Source: Sphingobacteriales bacterium (GTDB taxonomy: Bacteria; Bacteroidota; Bacteroidia; Chitinophagales; Chitinophagaceae). Taken from it: a stretch of DNA of 30,439 nt. The notes under the pieces are model-generated. The model did no database searches and was not told the origin of the DNA. It saw nothing but the letters and a program-made list of their open reading frames with translations. Positions 15,300 through 23,461 of the stretch are shown here, piece by piece. The translations under genes were made by a program, and so were the position numbers. Within the stretch, counting starts at the first letter, position 1. Each line of letters opens with the position of its first letter. Location: positions 1-30,439 of the forward strand of contig CANHUD010000003.1 in the NCBI GenBank assembly GCA_947463665.1, written 5' to 3'.

Positions 15300-15749
15300 T
15301 TATTTAAGGATCTCGACAGAACCTCCGCTTGCTTCAATAGCAGCTTTTGCCTTTTCACTCAATGCATTGACCTTGAATGTAAGTTTAGACTTCAATTCAC
15401 CATTGGCCAATACCTTTACCCTATCAGTTCTGTTAACCAGTCCATTGATAAACAAAGTTTCAACAGAAAACTCATTGAAACCGTATTTTTCAACCAACTG
15501 CTCTATTTGTCCAAGGTTGAAAACTTTGTATTCAACACGGTGGGGATTTTTGAAACCACGCTTGGGGATACGACGCTGAATAGGCATCTGACCACCCTCA
15601 TGTGCATATTTTGATTTGAAGCCAGTGCGACTTTGAGCACCTTTATTACCTTTTGTTGAGGTACCACCATGACCGGAGGCTTCACCACGCCCTAATCGCT
15701 TGTCTTTCTTAACCGAGCCTTCTGCAGGCTTTAACAAATGAAGTTTCAT
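15300..15749 (-). CDS. rplO: 50S ribosomal protein uL15
   Basis: The 149-residue protein starts MKLHLLKPAEGSVKKDKRLGRG and carries the glycine- and basic-rich N-terminal segment GHGGTSTKGNKGAQSRTG, which reaches into the large-subunit core, then MPIQRRIPKRGFKN and a compact C-terminal domain ending in EASGGSVEILK. It binds 23S rRNA in late 50S assembly. It lies in normal spc order between rpmD and secY, with a 69-base gap from rpmD. Confidence 0.98.
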   Translation of the reverse strand: MKLHLLKPAEGSVKKDKRLGRGEASGHGGTSTKGNKGAQSRTGFKSKYAHEGGQMPIQRRIPKRGFKNPHRVEYKVFNLGQIEQLVEKYGFNEFSVETLFINGLVNRTDRVKVLANGELKSKLTFKVNALSEKAKAAIEASGGSVEILK

Positions 15750-15818
15750 ACTATTTTTTTTAACTCAACGCAGCGTCCCATGCTGCTCGCTGTAATAATT
15801 TTGAAAGGGGGGACAAAC

Positions 15819-15998
15819 CTATTGCTCTTCAACTTTAACCAGATGCGTAACTTTGCGAACCATTCCCAGTATCTGGGCAGTGGCTTCAACCTCAACAGAA
15901 CTGTTGAGTTTACGCAAACCAAGGGCTTCCATGGTTCTTTTCTGGCGCTCCGGGCGGTCTATCACACTCTTTACCTGAGTGATTTTGATTTTTTTCAT
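15819..15998 (-). CDS. rpmD: 50S ribosomal protein uL30
   Basis: A 59-residue gene found by reading the minus strand between rpsE and rplO. The protein begins MKKIKITQVKSVIDRPERQK and continues RTMEALGLRKLNSSVEVEAT, then GMVRKVTHLVKVEEQ; the KSxIxRPxxQKxTxxALGLRK pattern is the L30 signature. Start ATG is at 15998-15996 and stop TAG at 15821-15819. It keeps the conserved position between S5 and L15. Confidence 0.95.
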   Translation of the reverse strand: MKKIKITQVKSVIDRPERQKRTMEALGLRKLNSSVEVEATAQILGMVRKVTHLVKVEEQ

Positions 15999-16028
15999 CG
16001 TATGCGCGTTCTAAATGATTTGAAAATA

Positions 16029-16547
16029 TTATCCGTTAAATACCTTTTTCAGGGAAACAGTTCTTGTTCTTGATACCTGAATGGGTTCACGAAGCATAGC
16101 AAGAGCCTTAACGGTTGCTTTTACCACATTATGTGGATTAGCAGAACCGAGCGACTTAGCCAGAACATCAGTAACACCTGCACTCTCCAACACGGCACGC
16201 ATACTGCCACCGGCGATTACACCGGTACCATGGGCGGCTGGTTTAATGAGTACCTTTGCGGCACCTTCCTTAGCCAGCTGATCATGAGGGATCGTACCTT
16301 TCATAACAGGAACCTTAATCAGGTTCTTCTTAGCGTCTTCTATACCTTTTGTAATAGCTTCCTGCACTTCCTTCGCCTTACCCAAACCATGTCCCACAAT
16401 ACCATTCTCGTTACCCACTACCACCAGAGCCGAAAAACTAAAGGCCCGACCACCCTTAGTGGTTTTAACCACACGATTGATCGCAACTACTTTTTCTTTC
16501 AGTTCCAGATCGCCCGCTTTTACCTTGTTCAAGTTTACCTTAGACAT
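16029..16547 (-). CDS. rpsE: 30S ribosomal protein uS5
   Basis: The 172-residue protein has the double-stranded RNA-binding N-terminal domain (VAINRVVKTTKGGRAFSFSALVVVG) and the C-terminal domain with GTGVIAGGSMRAVLESAGVTDVLAKSLGS. S5 helps secure decoding accuracy and mRNA entry. It follows rplR by 23 bases and precedes rpmD in standard order; an A-rich leader and no Shine-Dalgarno precede the start. Confidence 0.98.
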   Translation of the reverse strand: MSKVNLNKVKAGDLELKEKVVAINRVVKTTKGGRAFSFSALVVVGNENGIVGHGLGKAKEVQEAITKGIEDAKKNLIKVPVMKGTIPHDQLAKEGAAKVLIKPAAHGTGVIAGGSMRAVLESAGVTDVLAKSLGSANPHNVVKATVKALAMLREPIQVSRTRTVSLKKVFNG

Positions 16548-16570
16548 TATTTCGTCAATTAAGTGTTGAA

Positions 16571-16924
16571 TTAGAATTTAAGACCGCCTTCGCGTGCACC
16601 TTCGGCAACAGCCTTGACACGACCATGATAAAGGTACCCACCACGATCGAAAACACATGTTTCGATGCCCAAGGCAAGCGCTTTTTTGGCAAGAGACTGG
16701 CCTACGAGCTTGCTTTTCTCAATCTTCACAACTTTTTGAGCAAGTATATCTTTCTCACGGCTAGACGCCGCAGCAAGTGTAACACCATTAACATCATCGA
16801 TCAGCTGACAATAGATATCCCCATTACTCCGGAATACGCTGAGCCGGGGCTTTGCTGCAATACCAGAAATCTTATGGCGGATCCGGTACTTGATCTTTTG
16901 TCTCCTTAGAGATTTTGCATCCAT
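16571..16924 (-). CDS. rplR: 50S ribosomal protein uL18
   Basis: The 117-residue protein shows KYRIRHKISGIAAKPRLSVFRSNGDIYCQLIDD and the C-terminal CVFDRGGYLYHGRVKAVAEGAREGGLKF signature. L18 binds 5S rRNA with L5 in the central protuberance. It is separated from rplF by 63 bases that hold a 6-base-pair hairpin (TCCCTG / CAGGGA, 16941-16959). Confidence 0.98.
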   Translation of the reverse strand: MDAKSLRRQKIKYRIRHKISGIAAKPRLSVFRSNGDIYCQLIDDVNGVTLAAASSREKDILAQKVVKIEKSKLVGQSLAKKALALGIETCVFDRGGYLYHGRVKAVAEGAREGGLKF

Positions 16925-16987
16925 GATTTTTATTTTGTCATCCCTGATTCTGCCAGGGAATATGTTGAAAATTTATATTTAATAACC

Positions 16988-17542
16988 TTACTTACCAGCA
17001 GATTTACCAGCCTTACGACGAATAAACTCACCTTTGTATTTAACACCCTTACCTTTGTATGGCTCAGGCTTGCGCAGAGAACGAATCTTAGCAGCTACCT
17101 GACCTAACAACTGCTTATCAATCCCTTCGAGTACAATTCTTGGGTTATCCCCTTTTTCCTGAGATGTAGTGAGTTTTAACTCACCGGGGATTTCAAAGAT
17201 AATGTTGTGCGAATATCCCAGGGATAAATCGAGAATGTTACCCTGGTTGGAGGCTTTATATCCTACACCCACCAATTCAAGATCTTTCCTAAAGCCTTCC
17301 GTAACACCTTTAACCATATTTGCCACCAACGCACGGTATAAACCATGCATGGCACGATGACGAATCTGATCGGTTGGTCTTGTGAAAGTGATTACACCAT
17401 TTTCTATGGAAACCGTAATATCGCGGTCAATGATTTCCTGTAACTCACCCTTGGGACCTTTGACCGTCAGAGTATTTCCACTTCCTACTGAAGCCGATAC
17501 ACCTGCGGGAAGTGAAATCGGAGCTTTACCTATACGTGACAT
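16988..17542 (-). CDS. rplF: 50S ribosomal protein uL6
   Basis: The 184-residue protein has the two-domain L6 layout, with MSRIGKAPISLPAGVSASV at the start and the C-terminal signature EPYKGKGVKYKGEFIRRKAGK. L6 binds 23S rRNA near the GTPase-factor site. It sits between rpsH (69-base gap) and rplR in normal spc order. Confidence 0.98.
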   Translation of the reverse strand: MSRIGKAPISLPAGVSASVGSGNTLTVKGPKGELQEIIDRDITVSIENGVITFTRPTDQIRHRAMHGLYRALVANMVKGVTEGFRKDLELVGVGYKASNQGNILDLSLGYSHNIIFEIPGELKLTTSQEKGDNPRIVLEGIDKQLLGQVAAKIRSLRKPEPYKGKGVKYKGEFIRRKAGKSAGK

Positions 17543-17611
17543 ATTGTATCTGTTTTACCGGACCGGTCAGCAGCTATAGGCACTGCTTAATGTATCCGGT
17601 GATGAAAAACT

Positions 17612-18010
17612 TTAATAAATGTAACAAAGAACTTCTCCACCAACATTTTGGGCTTTCGCATCCTTATCTGTCATCACGCCACGTGAAGTAGAGATAATAG
17701 CAATACCAAGACCATTTTTAACGCGTCGGAATTCAGATGGATTGGCATACTGACGAAGACCAGGACGACTAATTCTTTCCAGAGTTTGGATAGCAGGCTC
17801 TTTAGTTTGCGCATCATATTTCAGCGCTATCTTTATCAAACCCTGCTTGTTATCCTCTTCAAATTTGTATTTGAGGATATACCCCTGTGCATACAGGATT
17901 TCTGTAATGCGCTTCTTCAGATTAGATGCAGGAATCTCCACAATACGATGGCCGGCCATTTGTGCATTCCGTATTCTTGTCAGAAAATCTGCTATAGGAT
18001 CTGTAACCAT
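17612..18010 (-). CDS. rpsH: 30S ribosomal protein uS8
   Basis: The 132-residue protein begins MVTDPIADFLTRIRNAQMAGH and ends with RRVKNGLGIAIISTSRGVMTDKDAKAQNVGGEVLCYIY, both diagnostic. S8 binds the central domain of 16S rRNA and in E. coli represses its own operon by binding mRNA near rplX-rplE; whether that happens here cannot be seen. It follows rpsN after 47 bases. Confidence 0.98.
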   Translation of the reverse strand: MVTDPIADFLTRIRNAQMAGHRIVEIPASNLKKRITEILYAQGYILKYKFEEDNKQGLIKIALKYDAQTKEPAIQTLERISRPGLRQYANPSEFRRVKNGLGIAIISTSRGVMTDKDAKAQNVGGEVLCYIY

Positions 18011-18057
18011 AAAAATTTTTCAATTGACGTTTTCGAATTTAAGAGAACCAGAACCAC

Positions 18058-18327
18058 TTACCAGCTGGCTTTTTTAACACCAGGGATTTTACCCATCAGA
18101 GCCATGTCGCGGAAAGTTACCCTGGATATTCCAAAATAACGCATGTAGCCACGTGGACGACCGGTGAGCTGGCAGCGGTTATGCAAACGAACCTTAGAAG
18201 AGTTCTTGGGGAGCTGATCGAGCGCAGCCCAATCACCTGCTGCTTTGAGTTCAGCACGCTTTTCGGCGAATTTCTCCACCATCTTAACCCTTTTTGCCTC
18301 TCTGGCCTTTACGGAGGTTTTAGCCAT
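18058..18327 (-). CDS. rpsN: 30S ribosomal protein uS14, zinc-free form
   Basis: The 89-residue protein lacks the CxxC zinc motifs and has the long-form layout: MAKTSVKAREAKRVKMVEKF, then LPKNSSKVRLHNRCQLTGRPRGYMRYFGISR and a KKASW end. S14 joins the 30S head late in assembly. It lies between rplE and rpsH as usual. Confidence 0.98.
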   Translation of the reverse strand: MAKTSVKAREAKRVKMVEKFAEKRAELKAAGDWAALDQLPKNSSKVRLHNRCQLTGRPRGYMRYFGISRVTFRDMALMGKIPGVKKASW

Positions 18328-18347
18328 TACTGTTAGTATTTAAACGT

Positions 18348-18923
18348 TTAAGCTTTTTCTTTTCTCATATCACGGAAAGGCATACCCAGTTCACTAAGCA
18401 ACGCATACGCTTCTTCATTGGTACGAGCTGTTGTGACAAAGGTAATATCCATTCCAGTTATCTTATTCACCTTATCGATGTCGATTTCAGGGAAAATGAT
18501 TTGTTCGGTTACACCTAGGGTGTAATTACCACGACCATCAAATGCCTTTTCGTTCACCCCTTTGAAATCGCGAACGCGCGGAAGAGATGCAGCTATCAGG
18601 CGATCCAGAAATTCGTACATCCGAATACCTCTAAGGGTTACACGGGCACCAATAGGCATTCCTTTACGCAACTTAAAGTTGGAGATGTCCTTCTTTGACA
18701 TTGTTGGAACCGCTTTCTGACCAGCAATAGTTGAAAGCTCATCTACAGTGATATCGATCAGCTTCTTGTCAGAAACGGCACCGTTAACGCCTCGGTTGAC
18801 ACAGATTTTTGTCAGCCTCGGAGTTTGCATGGAGCTCTTGTAATTAAATTTCTTCTGCAGAGCAGGTACCACATCATCATGGTACTTTTTCTGTAATCTC
18901 GGTGTGTATGCTGCTGTTTTCAT
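18348..18923 (-). CDS. rplE: 50S ribosomal protein uL5
   Basis: The 191-residue protein contains KICVNRGVNGAV, GQKAVPTMSKKDISNFKLRKGMPIGARVTLRG and the C-terminal FPEIDIDKVNKITGMDITFVTTA. L5 binds 5S rRNA and contacts the P-site tRNA. Its ATG overlaps the rplX stop by one base (TAATG), so translation is coupled. Confidence 0.98.
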   Translation of the reverse strand: MKTAAYTPRLQKKYHDDVVPALQKKFNYKSSMQTPRLTKICVNRGVNGAVSDKKLIDITVDELSTIAGQKAVPTMSKKDISNFKLRKGMPIGARVTLRGIRMYEFLDRLIAASLPRVRDFKGVNEKAFDGRGNYTLGVTEQIIFPEIDIDKVNKITGMDITFVTTARTNEEAYALLSELGMPFRDMRKEKA

Positions 18924-19261
18924 TACTTGATAACCTCCCCTGATTTTTTCGAAATACGAACCAATTTACCATTCTCGCGGGAACGCTTTACTTTAGCGGG
19001 TTCAGACTTAGCTGAATCCCAAAGCATAACGTTTGAAATGTGAATGGGAGCCTCTTTCTTTACCAATCCACCCTTGGTATTCTGTGCAGATGGTTTGGTG
19101 TGACGAGTAATAATATTCGCTCCTTCCACCAGAACTCTGGCATCATCCGGATAAACCTCCAATACCTTCCTGGGTTTCTTCAGATCCTTATCATCACCGG
19201 CGATCACCACTACGGAATCCCCTTTCTTGATATTGAATTTGGCTTTGAATCTGTTGCTCAT
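18923..19261 (-). CDS. rplX: 50S ribosomal protein uL24
   Basis: The 112-residue protein has the KOW motif (KKGDSVVVIAGDDKDLKKPRKVLEV) followed by VEGANIITRHTKPSAQNTKGG and a basic tail. L24 starts 50S assembly. AAAGGAG lies upstream of the start but about 20 bases away, too far for a normal Shine-Dalgarno. Translationally coupled to rplE. Confidence 0.98.
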   Translation of the reverse strand: MSNRFKAKFNIKKGDSVVVIAGDDKDLKKPRKVLEVYPDDARVLVEGANIITRHTKPSAQNTKGGLVKKEAPIHISNVMLWDSAKSEPAKVKRSRENGKLVRISKKSGEVIK

Positions 19262-19305
19262 GTTATAACTATAGTTTTATTCTCCTTTGAGAATGGATAA
19301 TTAAA

Positions 19306-19674
19306 TTAAAGTACCTCGGGAGCGAGTGAAATGATCTTCATGTACCCTTTGTCCCTGAGCTCACGGGCAACAGGTCCGAATATACGTGTTCCACGAGGTT
19401 CGTCCGACTGGTTGAGAAGTACTACCGCATTATCATCAAAACGGATATAACTGCCATCCTTGCGACGAAGCTTATTCTTAGTACGAACAATTACTGCTTT
19501 GCAAACGGTACCCTTTTTGATACCCCCTGCAGGGATCGCGTCCTTTACAGTAACTACGATCTTATCACCGATCTTGGCATAATCCTGGCCGCTGTTACCC
19601 AGAACACGGATGCAAAGAACTTCTTTAGCACCACTGTTATCGGCTACATTGAGCCTGCTTTCCTGCTGAATCAT
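19306..19674 (-). CDS. rplN: 50S ribosomal protein uL14
   Basis: The 122-residue protein begins MIQQESRLNVADNSGAKEVLCIRVLG and contains YIRFDDNAVVLLNQSDEPRGTRIFGPVARELR, the L14 signature. It binds 23S rRNA at the subunit interface. A 72-base gap from rpsQ holds a 12-base perfect palindrome TTCCGGCCGGAA (19734-19745) with no clear role. Confidence 0.98.
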   Translation of the reverse strand: MIQQESRLNVADNSGAKEVLCIRVLGNSGQDYAKIGDKIVVTVKDAIPAGGIKKGTVCKAVIVRTKNKLRRKDGSYIRFDDNAVVLLNQSDEPRGTRIFGPVARELRDKGYMKIISLAPEVL

Positions 19675-19746
19675 CTTTATTTTGCTTTGTGTTCCCGATT
19701 AGAGAACAATTGAAACAATGAATTAATCGCTACTTCCGGCCGGAAA

Positions 19747-20004
19747 TTATTTCGCCTTTTCGATGATATCTACCAATCTCCAACGCTTTGTTTTACTCAG
19801 AGGACGTGTTTCCATGATACGGACTACATCACCTGTTGTTGCGTCACCATTCTCATCGTGGGCGTGAAATTTCGTCGTCTTTTTTACGAACTTTCCGTAG
19901 ATAGGGTGTTTAACTTTCCGCTCAACGGCAACCGTGATGGTCTTCATCATCTTGTTGCTGCTTACAACCCCAATCTTTGTTTTACGTAACTTTCTTTCAG
20001 ACAT
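19747..20004 (-). CDS. rpsQ: 30S ribosomal protein uS17
   Basis: The 85-residue OB-fold protein has RKTKIGVVSSNKMMKTITVAVERKVKHPIYGKFVKKT, followed by GDVVRIMETRPLSKTKRWRLVDI, the S17 signature. It binds 16S rRNA early in 30S assembly. Standard position between rpmC and rplN. Confidence 0.98.
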   Translation of the reverse strand: MSERKLRKTKIGVVSSNKMMKTITVAVERKVKHPIYGKFVKKTTKFHAHDENGDATTGDVVRIMETRPLSKTKRWRLVDIIEKAK

Positions 20005-20063
20005 TTTTTGCTGTTTTAGCTTTTTCCGGCTGTCACCAGCCTATTATATCGATTGTCTTTTCC

Positions 20064-20273
20064 TTAACCGTTCAGCTGCTTTTTTCTTAATTCTGTCTTC
20101 AACCGCGCGATTTCTCTGCGCAGGATGCGAATGCTCATCGGGTTTTCCAGAGGAGAAATACCGTGTGCAAATTCCAGTTTCTTAAGGCGCTGCTCATCTT
20201 CCTGAATCCTTGCGCTCAGATCCTGCGCATTCAACCCCGCCAGGCTATTCATAAAATCAACTTTCTTAGACAT
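20064..20273 (-). CDS. rpmC: 50S ribosomal protein uL29
   Basis: A 69-residue two-helix protein, with NAQDLSARIQEDEQRLKKLEFAHGISPLENPMSIRILRREIARLKTELR, matching L29, which lies at the peptide exit site and helps bind trigger factor and SRP. Standard position after rplP. Confidence 0.95.
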   Translation of the reverse strand: MSKKVDFMNSLAGLNAQDLSARIQEDEQRLKKLEFAHGISPLENPMSIRILRREIARLKTELRKKQLNG

Positions 20274-20301
20274 GTTCCTTAATTTAAAAAAACAGTATTA
20301 A

Positions 20302-20715
20302 TTAGGCATCCCTGCGGATGATGAACTTGGTCTTAATAGGCAGTTTCGCTGCGGCCAGAGCCATGGCGTCTTTTGCCACCTGCTCAGTTACGCCATCTGC
20401 TTCGAATAAAATTCTTCCTGGCTCTACAACTGCCGCCCAGTATTCAGGATTACCTTTACCCTTACCCATACGAACCTCTGCAGGCTTGCGAGTGATTGGC
20501 TTATCAGGGAAAACGCGAATCCATACGTTACCTTCACGCTTCATGGCACGTGTCATAGCCTGACGCGCAGCTTCAATCTGGCGGTTGGTAAGCCAGATTG
20601 GCTCAAGCGCTTTCAGTCCGAAGGTTCCGAAAGAAAGGCTGGCACCTCTTTTGGCGACCTCTCTGATCCTTCCTTTCTGCATCTTCCTATGCTTGGTTCT
20701 TTTTGGTTGTAACAT
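20302..20715 (-). CDS. rplP: 50S ribosomal protein uL16
   Basis: The 137-residue protein begins MLQPKRTKHRKMQKGRIREVAKRG and includes WLTNRQIEAARQAMTRAMKREGNVWIRVFPDKPIT and RMGKGKGNPEYWAAVV, the L16 signature near the A site. It follows rpsC by 36 bases in standard order. Confidence 0.98.
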   Translation of the reverse strand: MLQPKRTKHRKMQKGRIREVAKRGASLSFGTFGLKALEPIWLTNRQIEAARQAMTRAMKREGNVWIRVFPDKPITRKPAEVRMGKGKGNPEYWAAVVEPGRILFEADGVTEQVAKDAMALAAAKLPIKTKFIIRRDA

Positions 20716-20751
20716 GATCGTATGATTGTGATCTAGTGTTTAAATTGATGA

Positions 20752-21519
20752 TTATCTCTTTGAATCCCTGCGGTCTCTTCTTTCGCCGCGTCCACCTTCT
20801 CTCCTATCTCCTCTATCGCCATCACGACGGTCTCTGCGGTCACTTACCTCGCTCTTACCACCGATGAAATTTGGATTAAGGTCTCTTTTGGCCAGAACTT
20901 CACCTTTACAGATCCATACCTTGATACCGATTTTACCGTAAACAGTCAACGCGTAAACAGAAGCGTAGTCAATATCCATACGATAGGTATGGAGGGGTAC
21001 ACGACCAAACTTAATCTCTTCGGTACGGGCAATCTCTGCACCACCCAGTCGTCCGCTGACTTTAATTTTAATCCCTTCAGCTCCCATTCGGGTAGAGGAG
21101 GCAATAGCCATTTTGATAGCCCTCTTGTAATTGATGCGGTTTTCAATTTGCTTAGCGATTGTATCGCCAACAATGTTTGCATCTAATTCAGGGCGACGGA
21201 TCTCCAGAATATTGATCTGTACATCGTCTTTTCCAGTGAGCTTTTTCAGCTCTTCTTTGATACGATCTACCTCATTACCACCCTTACCAATGATGATACC
21301 AGGTTTGGACGTATGAATCGTAACGATGAGTTTATTCAGTGTTCGCTCGATAACGATTTTGGCAATCCCGCCTTTATTGATACGGGCAGTCAGATAATTG
21401 CGGATTTTATGATCCTCGACGAGCTTAACGGAATAATCCTTCTTACTTCCGTACCAGTTGCTCTCCCATCCACGGATGATACCTAACCTGTTACCAATCG
21501 GATTCGTTTTCTGACCCAT
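20752..21519 (-). CDS. rpsC: 30S ribosomal protein uS3 with Arg/Asp-rich C-terminal tail
   Basis: The 255-residue protein has the KH domain with the GxxG loop (PGIIIGKGGNEVDRI) and the C-terminal S3 domain (GRLGGAEIARTEEIKFGRVPLHTYRMDIDYA). S3 lines the mRNA entry channel and has helicase activity with S4 and S5. After about residue 222 it ends in a low-complexity tail of roughly 30 residues built from RRD, DRGD and GGRGERR units, longer and more charged than in E. coli. Standard position between rplV and rplP. Confidence 0.98.
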   Translation of the reverse strand: MGQKTNPIGNRLGIIRGWESNWYGSKKDYSVKLVEDHKIRNYLTARINKGGIAKIVIERTLNKLIVTIHTSKPGIIIGKGGNEVDRIKEELKKLTGKDDVQINILEIRRPELDANIVGDTIAKQIENRINYKRAIKMAIASSTRMGAEGIKIKVSGRLGGAEIARTEEIKFGRVPLHTYRMDIDYASVYALTVYGKIGIKVWICKGEVLAKRDLNPNFIGGKSEVSDRRDRRDGDRGDRREGGRGERRDRRDSKR

Positions 21520-21544
21520 GTATAGCTTTTGAAAATGTTCTGAT

Positions 21545-21883
21545 TTATTGTTTGCTGTCTACGATCACGGTTACATGATTGCTGCGCTTACGCATTCTGT
21601 ATGCTCGTCCCTGAGGAGCGGGCAACATACGCTTAATGGAACGTGCTCCGTCTACAAAAATGGTTTTGACAACTAAGTCCGTGACATCTGCACCTTCGTT
21701 TTTGTTTTTCCAATTGCTCACTGCGGACAACACCAGTTTACGCAGAGGGGTGGAACTATGCTGCGGATGGTGCTCGAGCAATGCAATGGCATTCTCTACC
21801 TTCATTCCGCGGATCTCATCAGCCAGCAAACGCATTTTGCGGGGTGATGTAGGATAATTTCTAAGTTTTGCTACAGCTTCCAT
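21545..21883 (-). CDS. rplV: 50S ribosomal protein uL22
   Basis: The 112-residue protein has NYPTSPRKMRLLADEIRGMKVENAIALLEHHPQ and the hairpin segment VDGARSIKRMLPAPQGRAYRMRKRSNHVTVIV that lines the peptide exit tunnel; residues there are sites of macrolide resistance in other bacteria. Standard order between rpsS and rpsC. Confidence 0.98.
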   Translation of the reverse strand: MEAVAKLRNYPTSPRKMRLLADEIRGMKVENAIALLEHHPQHSSTPLRKLVLSAVSNWKNKNEGADVTDLVVKTIFVDGARSIKRMLPAPQGRAYRMRKRSNHVTVIVDSKQ

Positions 21884-21928
21884 GTCTTTTGTTTCGTTTT
21901 ACAGCTAAGGCCTCTCGGTCTTACGTTA

Positions 21929-22198
21929 TTAACCTTTCTTGCTGGAGTGTCCTTTAAAGTTACGTGTAGGTGCAAACTCTCCGAGCTTGTGCCCTACCAT
22001 GAATTCAGTCACATATACAGGGATGAATTTATTCCCATTGTGAACCGCAAATGTGTGTCCTACGAAATCCGGAGTGATCGTACTCCTTCTGCTCCAGGTT
22101 TTTAAAACTCCTCTTTTGGCTTTACCGTCATTGATAGCCACGACCTTCTTCTCGAGTTTCGCGCTAACGTAAGGACCTTTTTTTATTGAACGAGCCAT
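21929..22198 (-). CDS. rpsS: 30S ribosomal protein uS19
   Basis: The 89-residue protein has MARSIKKGPYVSAKLEKKV, TWSRRSTITPDFVGHTFAVHNGNKFIPVYVTEFMVGHKLGEFAPTR and a KGHSSKKG end, matching S19 of the 30S head, which forms inter-subunit bridges. Standard position. Confidence 0.98.
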   Translation of the reverse strand: MARSIKKGPYVSAKLEKKVVAINDGKAKRGVLKTWSRRSTITPDFVGHTFAVHNGNKFIPVYVTEFMVGHKLGEFAPTRNFKGHSSKKG

Positions 22199-22238
22199 AT
22201 GCTATTGTAATAATTTGATAATCTGAAAATGGGTGATC

Positions 22239-23078
22239 TTATTTAGCTAATTTCTTACCATTCTTGCGCTGCAGAATCAGCTTATCGCTGCCCTTACCAC
22301 GCTGTCTGGTTTTCTCTCCCTTCGCATATTTACCCGTGCGGCTGCGAGGATGTCCTCCGGAAGAACGTCCTTCACCACCACCCATCGGGTGATCAACAGG
22401 GTTCATAGCCACGCCACGGTTCCTCGGGCGGATACCTTTCCAGCGGTTACGACCAGCCTTACCCATGCTCTCCAGATTGTGATCGGAATTGGATACAACT
22501 CCCACGGTAGCGTAGCAATTAATAAGCACCTTCCGCAATTCACCTGAAGGCATCTTCAGTATCGCATACATGGTTTCTTTGTTCGTCAACTGAGCAGAAG
22601 CACCGGCACTGCGGGAAATCTTACCTCCCTGACCAGGCTGCATTTCAATGTTGTGAACATTGGTACCCAGGGGCATATTCTTAAGCATCAGCGCATTCCC
22701 GATTTCAGGAGCTACTTCATCCCCACTGATTACTGTCATGCCAACTTCCAGACCCTGTGGAGCCAGAATGTAACGCTTCTCACCATCTGCATAATTCAGA
22801 AGTGCAATAAAGGCGGTGCGGTTTGGATCGTACTCGACAGAAGCAACTGTAGCAGGAATATTCTTTTTATTGCGCTTGAAATCGATGATACGGTACATAT
22901 TTTTGTTACCGCCTCCAATGTAGCGCATAGAGCGACGACCCTGAGCATTGCGACCACCTGTATTGGACTTTTTCTCCAACAGTGTCTTTTCAGGAATATT
23001 TGTTGTTATCTCCGCGTATGCATTCCCGATTCTCCAGCGCGTTCCGGCTGTAATGGGCTTAAATTTTCTAAGTGCCAT
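22239..23078 (-). CDS. rplB: 50S ribosomal protein uL2
   Basis: I start this at ATG 23078, giving 279 residues beginning MALRKFKPITAGTRW, the usual L2 N-terminus; an in-frame ATG at 23114 would add 12 residues with no match to the family. Signatures include GRNAQGRRSMRYIGGGNKNMYRIIDFKRNK and the C-terminal RNRWKGIRPRNRGVAMNPVDHPMGGGEGRSSGGHPRS, which holds the conserved His of the peptidyl-transferase centre neighbourhood. Standard position after rplW. Confidence 0.97.
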   Translation of the reverse strand: MALRKFKPITAGTRWRIGNAYAEITTNIPEKTLLEKKSNTGGRNAQGRRSMRYIGGGNKNMYRIIDFKRNKKNIPATVASVEYDPNRTAFIALLNYADGEKRYILAPQGLEVGMTVISGDEVAPEIGNALMLKNMPLGTNVHNIEMQPGQGGKISRSAGASAQLTNKETMYAILKMPSGELRKVLINCYATVGVVSNSDHNLESMGKAGRNRWKGIRPRNRGVAMNPVDHPMGGGEGRSSGGHPRSRTGKYAKGEKTRQRGKGSDKLILQRKNGKKLAK

Positions 23079-23121
23079 AGTCTGATTTGCAATATTTGCG
23101 GCCTTGCCGGCCATTCATTAA

Positions 23122-23421
23122 TTAAATGTTGGAATACAGGTCGATGCTTTCTCCTTCTGCTACAATAACCAATGCCTTTTTATAAGCAGATTTGCGGCCC
23201 TTCACAAAGCCGGCTTTAGTAAAGCGGCTTTTGTTTTTACCGGGAACAACAATGGTACGTACATCTTCAACAGATACCCCGTAGAAATTTTCAACGGCAT
23301 TCTTAATCTCCAGTTTGTTAGCTTCCCGTGCCACACGGAAAGTGAACGTTCTGCTCTTCTCCTGCAGGGCATTTGCTTTTTCCGTCAGAATAGGCTTGAT
23401 TAATACTTGACTGAGTTTCAT
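23122..23421 (-). CDS. rplW: 50S ribosomal protein uL23
   Basis: The 99-residue protein has VLIKPILTEKANALQEKSRTFTFRVAREANKLEIKNAVENFYGVSVEDVRTIVV, matching L23 at the peptide exit port, where it docks trigger factor and SRP. Standard position between rplD and rplB. Confidence 0.98.
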   Translation of the reverse strand: MKLSQVLIKPILTEKANALQEKSRTFTFRVAREANKLEIKNAVENFYGVSVEDVRTIVVPGKNKSRFTKAGFVKGRKSAYKKALVIVAEGESIDLYSNI

Positions 23422-23461
23422 TTGATCACTCTTTAATGTTTTTTACAATCACCACGTTCGG

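Noticed and set aside
19240..19290. Shine-Dalgarno for rplX (AAAGGAG)
   Set aside because: The motif is about 20 bases from the start codon, too far for normal use, and probably occurs by chance.
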